NCBI GenBank assembly: GCA_034665305.1 | Contig: JAXDFZ010000001.1 | Span: 1 to 64,000, forward strand | DNA length: 64,000 nt | Direction of reading: 5' to 3' | From: DASXRU01 sp034665305 | GTDB lineage: Bacteria; Acidobacteriota; Blastocatellia; Pyrinomonadales; Pyrinomonadaceae | In this document: piece after piece, positions 60,876 through 64,000 of the stretch | Numbering within the stretch: the stretch's first letter is position 1 | How the letters are laid out: every line of letters begins with the position of its first letter | Position numbers and translations under genes: made by a program | Notes under the pieces: model-generated | What the model saw: only the letters and a program-made list of their open reading frames with translations | What the model was told of the DNA's origin: nothing | The model's database searches: none

Positions 60876-60997
60876 ACTCCTTCGAGTGCGGCGGCCTGAC
60901 GCCGCTTTGGCCCACGTCTGATATGAAAACCGGAACTTTACAAGCGCGCGACGGGCCCCACCAAAGCGGCGCCACGTCGCCGCACTCCAAGGAGTTA
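60876..60997. repeat. Dispersed palindromic element GGAGTGCGGCGG...CCGCCGCACTCC, copy 2
   Basis: AACTCCTTCGAGTGCGGCGGCCTGACGCCGCTTTGG at 60876 is complemented by CCAAAGCGGCGCCACGTCGCCGCACTCCAAGGAGTT ending at 60997. The family is the same as the second palindrome of 42205-42400. It overlaps the apparent N-terminal extension of the SurA-like gene, which argues the extension is not coding. Confidence 0.82.
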
Positions 60998-61049
60998 ATG
61001 TTGGCGGGCGATTTAGTGTTGTAGCCATGTTTCCCTTTTGCCCCCGTGC

Positions 61050-64000
61050 TTAGAACGTCTGGGTAAATCTAAAGTGCAGGTGTCCCTGTTGCAGTCGAAT
61101 CACAGCCGGTGGTCCGAAAGTGTTGTTTGGCCCGCGCTGCGGAATCAGGAACTCCGGCGGATTCAGCAGGAACCCGTAGTCCACCGCAAACGAACTGCCG
61201 AGCGGCGTCTTGATGCGAATGCCGAGACCAACTGTGTGTGTCCAATGCGCGCGCAAGTTGTTCGCTTCGATGGGACCGCTGTTCGGGTTTGGCTCAGAGT
61301 TTCCAAAAATGTCGCTAATGCGACGAAACACGTTGCCGCCATCGTAGAAGGGCACAACCTGCAGATCCGGCGTCACCGGCACGCGGGCTTCGAGGTTCAG
61401 CACGACCATCGCATTCCCGCCCAACGGTACCGTGAAGGGATTCAGGAAAACTACATTGCCCTCGCGATCGTGAAAAGTTCCTTCGGGAAAGATTGCCTGG
61501 CGCGGACCCGCTTCTTCATAGCCGAATCCGCGTAACGTAGTGGAACCGCCGGAGAAAAACCGTTCACTGATGGGCAACGCGAGATCCGCCTCACCCAACA
61601 CGCCATCGCCGTCGCGATCGCGCGGGCTGAAAAGATTCGCCAGGCCCACCGAAAGGTTTCCCGCCAGCACTGTCCCGCGGAACCAATCCACTTTCTGGTA
61701 GCGGCGATACGTCGCCTGGAACCGGTTGAATGAAATGTTGCCGCCCAGTTGCCGCAAGGCGAGACTGTAATCCACTGATAGAAAATCGCCGCGGGTAGGA
61801 TCGAGCTGGTTATAACGGCAAACTTCGATAGGCTTACCCAGCGTTTCTTCATCTGGCCGTCCCCGGCGTAAACCCGGCTCGCAATGCTGGCGCGTGTCCC
61901 GCACCAGGGAAGTGGCAAGGCGTGAGATACGAATGGCGCGGTCGGGCTGTAGCACCGGCCGAATCAATAGACTTTGAGTGTTGAAGATGCGCACGTCCTC
62001 GTAGCTGTACCGGCCGAAGATTATCGTGCGCGTTCTGCGATCCAACTCGCGCTGGGTTTCGGCGCTGAACGTCAGCCGGTTGATCGTTGGCTGGTTGGTC
62101 TTGTTGCCGAAAATATCAACCGGGTTCCCCTCGGCGTCCAATCGCTGCACAATCCCCGACGTCCCGCGATCGATGGTGGAACGAAAGAAGCGCGTGATAG
62201 TCGAATCCTGCTGATACTGAAGCGACAGCGCCAGCGGCATGAATTGTCTTCTGCCGTAACGCACGAAGCGCGGATCGAAATACTCGAACCGCAGCAGTTG
62301 CTGCCGCGGGCTGGCGCGCAGGCGAATTGCCCCCTGGCGCAGTTTGTTCATGAGGTTTACGTTGCTGATTTCGAGCAAGCCGAGCGGGCCGGTGTCGGTT
62401 GAGAAACCGCCGCCGTATTCCAGCACGCGCGGTTTCGTTTCCTCGACGTCGATGATGATGTCCTTCTTCTTGGCCCCGGTGGCCGTCTCGCCGGCGGGTT
62501 GCGTGGAGATAATTACCTGGCGGAAGGCATCGGTTGCATAAAGGTCGCGCTCGCTTTGGGAAATCCGATCGGCGCGCAGCACATCGCCCTCGGCCAGGGC
62601 GATGACGCGGGCAATCGCATCCCGCTTTTTGCGTTGCGTCCCGGCACTGCCGCTGACGCCATTGATGATGATGTTGTTGACGAAAAACTTGTCGCCTTCG
62701 TTCGAGATACCGTAGATGACCTGCACCTGTTCGTCGCCGTCTTTCTTGGGGAGCTCAACAATGGAAGGTGTCATTGCGGCGTCGAGATAACCATCGCGAG
62801 CGTAGATATTCAAAATGCGATCGGCGTCTTCCTGGACCAGGGAGCGGGAGTAGGGAGCACCCACAACGGTTCGCACTTCCTGCCGCAGGCGTTCGTCCGG
62901 ATAGGCGGTGTTTCCCTGAAACTGAATTCCAGCCACGCGCGTCAGCGGCCCTTCATCAACCTGGAAAGTGATGATCAAGTCTTCACCGCTGAGCGCGATG
63001 CCCTGCAGTACATCCACGCGCGCGCGGCGGTAACCGAGGTCGCGCATGTGCGCGCGAATGATGCGCTTGTCTTGTTCCAGCAGCGTCAAACTGGTAAAGC
63101 CGCGACCGTAACCAAGATAGGGAATGAAACCCAGTACGTTGGCCTTTTGTGATTTGAGTTCATCCGCCAGATCGAGATAAGTAAGTTTATTAGTGCCCGT
63201 GATTCTGATGTCCGTCAGCTTCAGGCGCCGGCTGCGTTCGACGTTGTAAGTAATGTTGACGGTGCGTCCGCCGAGTTCTTCCGGATTCAGGTTCTCGCAG
63301 GTTTCACTCGCGCCGTTGGTGGGCATCTCAGCAAGCGCGGGCGTGACCGTGCACACGGCCTTTACGTCCGCGAAGAAATAACCCTCTTCCTGAAGCTTGT
63401 TGCGGATGCGGCGTTCGCCTTCGACGATAGCGGAGTAATCAATATTTCCTTCGCGCCGCACGGGTAACAGTTCGCGCTGCCGCTTCTCGCTCAATTCGTA
63501 ATCGGTGATCGTTACCGTTACTTTTGGTCCAATGGAGCCGGCCATGCCCACGGCAATCTGGCCGGTTTGCGGGTCACGCTTTACTGTCGGGTCATCCAAC
63601 ACTGGCGCGAGGAAGCCGAGATCGATAATGGCCTGGCGTACGCGATTCAGGTCCTGGCCCAGCGCTTCGCGCGTGAACAAAGCGCCGGGTTGCAGGGTCA
63701 ACTCACCTCGTACTTTTGTGGGATCGAAGCCCTTGATGGCGATCGTAAAGTCGGCCACGCGGGCCTGTTCGCCCGGGACAATGTGATAAGTAACTGTGGT
63801 GCGCGTTCCCGCCGGGTCGCGCTGTTCCGTGTATTCAACCGTCGCATTGAAGTAGCCACGTTCGCGCAAGTACGACTGAATTTCGTCGGAGTTCCGTACC
63901 AGCGTCTGTTTGGAAAACCGCCGTCCGGGCTCCAGCAGATTCAGACGCGCGCGCAACTCGTCCGCGGAGATCGGCGTGCCCGTAGTAGGTCCCAGGTCCA
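61050..64000 (-). CDS. bamA: BamA/Omp85-family outer-membrane assembly protein (5' end cut by window)
   Basis: At least 983 codons; the frame is still open at the window edge, so the signal peptide and first POTRA domain(s) are missing. POTRA-type repeats (RNSDEIQSYLRERGYFNATVEY, GRGFTSLTLLEQDKRIIRAHM) lead to a beta-barrel with LRGFGYEEAG and FGNSEPNPNSGPIEANNL loops and the closing signal (LHFRFTQTF, terminal Phe). It inserts outer-membrane proteins. The SurA-like gene follows 22 bases after its stop if the long frame is used, or 222 bases if the TTG start is right. Confidence 0.93.
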   Translation of the reverse strand, partial: DLGPTTGTPISADELRARLNLLEPGRRFSKQTLVRNSDEIQSYLRERGYFNATVEYTEQRDPAGTRTTVTYHIVPGEQARVADFTIAIKGFDPTKVRGELTLQPGALFTREALGQDLNRVRQAIIDLGFLAPVLDDPTVKRDPQTGQIAVGMAGSIGPKVTVTITDYELSEKRQRELLPVRREGNIDYSAIVEGERRIRNKLQEEGYFFADVKAVCTVTPALAEMPTNGASETCENLNPEELGGRTVNITYNVERSRRLKLTDIRITGTNKLTYLDLADELKSQKANVLGFIPYLGYGRGFTSLTLLEQDKRIIRAHMRDLGYRRARVDVLQGIALSGEDLIITFQVDEGPLTRVAGIQFQGNTAYPDERLRQEVRTVVGAPYSRSLVQEDADRILNIYARDGYLDAAMTPSIVELPKKDGDEQVQVIYGISNEGDKFFVNNIIINGVSGSAGTQRKKRDAIARVIALAEGDVLRADRISQSERDLYATDAFRQVIISTQPAGETATGAKKKDIIIDVEETKPRVLEYGGGFSTDTGPLGLLEISNVNLMNKLRQGAIRLRASPRQQLLRFEYFDPRFVRYGRRQFMPLALSLQYQQDSTITRFFRSTIDRGTSGIVQRLDAEGNPVDIFGNKTNQPTINRLTFSAETQRELDRRTRTIIFGRYSYEDVRIFNTQSLLIRPVLQPDRAIRISRLATSLVRDTRQHCEPGLRRGRPDEETLGKPIEVCRYNQLDPTRGDFLSVDYSLALRQLGGNISFNRFQATYRRYQKVDWFRGTVLAGNLSVGLANLFSPRDRDGDGVLGEADLALPISERFFSGGSTTLRGFGYEEAGPRQAIFPEGTFHDREGNVVFLNPFTVPLGGNAMVVLNLEARVPVTPDLQVVPFYDGGNVFRRISDIFGNSEPNPNSGPIEANNLRAHWTHTVGLGIRIKTPLGSSFAVDYGFLLNPPEFLIPQRGPNNTFGPPAVIRLQQGHLHFRFTQTF

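Noticed and set aside
11163..60997. CRISPR array
   Set aside because: Repeats are palindromic and dispersed or protein-coding tandem units; none has regularly spaced short repeats with unique spacers, and no cas gene is present.

Overview
The window is bacterial, moderately GC-rich by eye, and probably from an uncultured soil-type Acidobacteriota (Blastocatellia-like). That placement is an inference. It rests on exported lamin-tail/DUF4214 proteins, Oar-type carboxypeptidase-regulatory domains grafted onto other proteins, a propeller-type sensor kinase, BamA and SurA-like outer-membrane biogenesis genes, and very many long palindromic intergenic repeats. No rRNA, tRNA, CRISPR array, transposase or phage gene was seen.

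Layout. 1-4.7 kb: two nearly identical DUF4214 gene ends flank a PqqD-domain/twin-arginine/knottin-like precursor gene and a family-5 nucleotidyltransferase. 4.7-13.1 kb: DUF1990 protein, a large Ser/Thr kinase-ATPase, two metal transporters (UPF0016 and VIT1 type), DUF72, a beta-barrel, a TPR protein and a tiny metallothionein-like gene. 13.2-22.4 kb: an ankyrin protein, a frameshifted alpha-2-macroglobulin with pseudopilin-like repeats, and a decaying repeat lectin. 22.6-28.8 kb: pseudouridine-5'-phosphate glycosidase and a response regulator / PQQ-propeller / sensor kinase set. 29.2-31.9 kb: an unrecognised protein convergent with a metallophosphoesterase and a sigma-like factor. 32-44.5 kb: dipeptidase, small proteins, isocitrate dehydrogenase, glycine oxidase, four thioredoxin-fold proteins, a DHH phosphoesterase and a lipoprotein. 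44.9-55.3 kb: a purine-catabolism cluster. 55.3-64 kb: class A PBP, patatin phospholipase, SurA-like chaperone and a BamA cut by the window edge.

How genes work together. The clearest pathway is purine degradation: NCS2 purine permease, three-subunit xanthine dehydrogenase, allantoinase and allantoicase. Uricase and the enzymes that follow it are not in the window. The dehydrogenase operon is interrupted by an AbiEii-like nucleotidyltransferase and a 58-residue basic protein that is translationally coupled to the FAD subunit. A second theme is extracytoplasmic thiol chemistry (MauE-thioredoxin, TPR-TlpA, CcdA-TlpA, and a redoxin with a single active-site Cys). A third is envelope assembly (PBP, BamA, SurA-like).

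The strongest candidates for something new are the PqqD-Tat-knottin precursor next to a nucleotidyltransferase, the in-frame capture of a dispersed 90-bp palindromic element by the allantoinase gene, and the nucleotidyltransferase/small-protein pair inside the xanthine dehydrogenase operon. At least ten families of palindromic elements occupy most intergenic gaps.
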